From Roseococcus suduntuyensis (GTDB lineage: Bacteria > Pseudomonadota > Alphaproteobacteria > Acetobacterales > Acetobacteraceae): a stretch of DNA of 64,000 nucleotides. Location: assembly GCF_014196305.1 (NCBI RefSeq), contig NZ_JACIDJ010000002.1, positions 434,001 through 498,000 of the forward strand. The letters are read 5' to 3'. A program made the position numbers and the translations under genes. Under the pieces are notes generated by a model. The model worked only from the letters and a program-made list of their open reading frames with translations. It was not told the origin of the DNA and did not search any database. Below are positions 62,021-64,000 of the stretch, piece by piece (within the stretch, counting starts at the first letter, position 1; the number at the start of each line of letters is the position of its first letter).

Positions 62021-64000
62021 GCCCCCGATCCTGCCACGAGCTTGCCCGAGGCGGAAAGCAGGGCGATGCGCGCGAGCAAGGCGGTGCTGGCCGCCGCCTC
62101 CAGCCCCAGCATCCGCGCCACGCCTGCGGCCAGTTCCGCCTCGGTCGCGCGGGGCTGCAGTTCCAGCAGCAGGCGGGAAGCGGCCTCGATCTCGGCGGGC
62201 GGGATCATGGCCGCGCGGCGCAGATGGGCGCCGGCGGCGCGGCGGTCGCGCGGGGTGGCGGGCGGCGTGTCCTCCAGCACGTAGAAGCCGCCCGATTCGC
62301 GGGCGCCGTGCAGCAATTCGGCCTCGCGCAGCGCGGCGGCCGTCTCTCGCGCGTCGAAGCCATCGCCCAGCAGCAGGCGGGCGCGTTCCAGCAGCGCGTC
62401 GCGGTGCAGCGGCGCCTCGATCCGGAGGATGGCCACCACCAGGTCGGTCAGTTCCGCGCGGTTGGCGGGCGCGCGCTCCAGCACCGCCTCGCGATAGGGT
62501 TCGGCCAAGACCACGTCCGCGGGGGCGGCCCCCACGGGCGCGACAGGGGCGGCCGCGGCCGGCGCCTCCAGCCCCAGCGCCGCGCGCATCCGCGCCCGCG
62601 CCGCCTCGGGCTGGTTCAGCCAGTCGAGCGACCACGCGCGCGCCAGCCGCCAGCCCATCATCCCCAGCGCCATCTGCCGGCCGCGATCACGGTCACGCGC
62701 GCAGCGCAGCCCGGCCCAATCGGCGGCATCCAGTTCCACGCCCAGCTCGAACCCCTCCGGCCCGCGCCCCGCCACATCCAGGAACAGGCCGGACAGCCCC
62801 ACGCGCGGCACCGCCTCCTGCCCGGCCTCCGCCATCACCTGGCCGATAAGGGCCGCGATGGGCGAGGCCTCGCCCGACACCACCTCGCGCACCCCGCCAT
62901 TGGCCGCGAAGCCCAGGAAGGTCTTGAGTGCGGCCACGCCACGGCCCTTGGCGCGCTCCGTGTCCACCTCTTCCGCGCCGATGCCGGAGAAGACGATGCA
63001 GCGCTTCTTGGCCCGCGTGATGAGCACGTTCAGCCGCCGCTCGCCGCCGTCATTGGACAAAGGCCCGAAGCGCATGGCGAGCCTGCCATTGGCGTCGCGG
63101 CCATAGCCGACACTGATCAGGATGGCGTCGCGCTCATCGCCCTGCACGTTCTCCAGGTTCTTGATGAAGAAGGGCTCGTCGGGGTGGGCGTTGAAGAAGG
63201 CCTCGGTCTCGGGGCTCTCGCGCCGCAGCTTCTCCACCGCGTCCATGATCGCGTCGCGCTGGGTGACCGAGAAGGCGGCGACGCCCAGCGTGTCGCCTGG
63301 CGTCTCGCGCGCGTGGCGCATCACGGCTTGCGCCACGGCCTCCGCCTCGGCGGCATTGCCGCTGGCCACGAAGCGCCCCTCCACCCGCACCAGCGACAGG
63401 CCAAGTGCGGCGCTGCGCGGCCGCGGCGAGGGCAGCACCAGCAGCCGGTTCTCGTAGAACTCCGCGTTGGAGGTGGCGATCAGGCTCTCGTGCCGGCTGC
63501 GGTAGTGCCAGCGCAGCATCATGCGCGGGACGCCGCGGGCATTGGCGAGGCCCAGGATGCTCTCGACATCGCGCGCCGCCAGCGCGGCGTCCTCGTCAAG
63601 CGGCGCCTCGGCGTCGTCCTCGGTCATGCGCTGGAAGAAGCGGGTGGGCGGCATCTGCCGGTCATCGCCCACCACCACCACCTGGCGCGCGCGGGCGATG
63701 GCGCCCAGCGCGTCCACGGGCTCGATCTGGCTGGCCTCGTCCATCACCAGCAGGTCGAATTCGGGGAAGCCCGGCAGCGTCGCGTGGTGCGGGTTGCCCA
63801 GGAATTGCGCGACCGAGAGCGGGCTCATCATCAAAATGGGCTTGGCCTGGCGGATCAGCGGTGCCGCGCGGGCCAGCAGCACGCGCACCGGCGCATGGCC
63901 GCGCTTGCGCTCGAACTCGCCGCGCAGGAAGGCGAGTGCGGCGGGGTGCGCGCCCTGCCGCAGCTCGGCCACGCGGGCGGCATGGACGGAGGCGGCCTCG
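62017..64000 (-). CDS. SF1 helicase with Vsr/MTES_1575-like nuclease and DUF3320 (C-terminal part, cut by window edge)
   Basis: The last 661 or so residues of a large protein that extends beyond the window. Helicase motifs II (LLVMDEASQIEPVDALGA), III (QVVVVGDDRQMPP), IV-V (RWHYRSRHESLIATSNAEFYEN; NLENVQGDERDAILISVGYG) and VI (RLNVLITRAKKRCIVFSG) are intact. Next comes a nuclease-like domain of the MTES_1575/Vsr type: FLDVAGRGPEGFELGVELDAADWAGLRCARDRDRGRQMALGMMGWRLARAWSLDW, with D-ExD spacing of a PD-(D/E)xK site. Near the C-terminus (ELTDLVVAILRIEAPLHRDALLERARLLLGDGF) is DUF3320. This layout is that of the DUF4011-family helicases. A DNA repair or defence role is plausible. The stop overlaps the VOC gene. 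Confidence 0.9.
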   Translation of the reverse strand, partial: EAASVHAARVAELRQGAHPAALAFLRGEFERKRGHAPVRVLLARAAPLIRQAKPILMMSPLSVAQFLGNPHHATLPGFPEFDLLVMDEASQIEPVDALGAIARARQVVVVGDDRQMPPTRFFQRMTEDDAEAPLDEDAALAARDVESILGLANARGVPRMMLRWHYRSRHESLIATSNAEFYENRLLVLPSPRPRSAALGLSLVRVEGRFVASGNAAEAEAVAQAVMRHARETPGDTLGVAAFSVTQRDAIMDAVEKLRRESPETEAFFNAHPDEPFFIKNLENVQGDERDAILISVGYGRDANGRLAMRFGPLSNDGGERRLNVLITRAKKRCIVFSGIGAEEVDTERAKGRGVAALKTFLGFAANGGVREVVSGEASPIAALIGQVMAEAGQEAVPRVGLSGLFLDVAGRGPEGFELGVELDAADWAGLRCARDRDRGRQMALGMMGWRLARAWSLDWLNQPEAARARMRAALGLEAPAAAAPVAPVGAAPADVVLAEPYREAVLERAPANRAELTDLVVAILRIEAPLHRDALLERARLLLGDGFDARETAAALREAELLHGARESGGFYVLEDTPPATPRDRRAAGAHLRRAAMIPPAEIEAASRLLLELQPRATEAELAAGVARMLGLEAAASTALLARIALLSASGKLVAGSGA

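Overview
The window is about 70% GC and almost completely packed with genes. The gene set (Tol-Pal with RuvABC and YebC, a membrane pyrophosphatase, a cyanide-insensitive type bd oxidase, and small DUF4169, DUF4170, DUF2783 and DUF3775 proteins) points to an alphaproteobacterium. Acetobacteraceae of the Roseomonas type is my best guess, from gene content and style, not from any database search. I see no rRNA, CRISPR array, insertion sequence, integrase or prophage gene. There is one tRNA. No stretch longer than about 260 bases lacks a gene, apart from the one that carries the tRNA.

Layout. 1-6291 (minus): a tightly overlapping housekeeping operon yebC-ruvC-ruvA-ruvB-ybgC-tolQ-tolR-tolA-tolB, with tolB cut by the window edge. 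6361-12774: a flavin-binding protein, an MFS transporter coupled to an ArsR-type regulator, a GNAT acetyltransferase, ettA, a cytidine/guanine-type deaminase and an NmrA-like reductase with a divergent LysR regulator. 13778-17123: a strong terminator, a CAU tRNA, and divergent soluble (ppa) and membrane (hppA) pyrophosphatases. 17124-20829: a DsbD/ScsB-like disulfide reductase and small proteins. 20840-27453 (minus): a VWA protein, a YiiX-like papain-fold hydrolase, dnaG and rpoD. 27514-31247: a LuxR solo, then a GbsR-type regulator with cydAB (cioAB type).

31300-33714 holds the oddest gene: a large membrane protein with 27 exact 11-residue repeats. 33797-36761: a CobW-type GTPase with a WD40 protein, and an aldo/keto reductase. 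36766-42433: an FkbM methyltransferase, a DUF3775 protein, and a periplasmic TRAP-type binding protein coupled to a large hybrid histidine kinase without TRAP permease genes. 42576-47442: a SahR-like regulator with metH and a divergent small CGCC protein. 47439-53271: a MarR-controlled, translationally coupled catabolic operon (homogentisate dioxygenase-like enzyme, beta-lactamase-fold hydrolase, FAD monooxygenase, DUF2783, M20 amidohydrolase). 53292-62020: dienelactone hydrolase, small DUF proteins, a GGDEF-EAL protein, an M23 peptidase, an M20/M28-type carbamoylase, a class II aldolase and a glyoxalase-fold protein. 62017-64000: the C-terminal part of a helicase-nuclease protein that runs off the window.

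System-level points. The intergenic spaces carry at least three families of dispersed palindromic elements, one with compensatory stem changes around a conserved 20-base core. The best candidates for less-described biology are the 11-residue-repeat membrane protein, the binding-protein/hybrid-kinase pair, the five-gene MarR-controlled operon, and the helicase fused to a Vsr-like nuclease.
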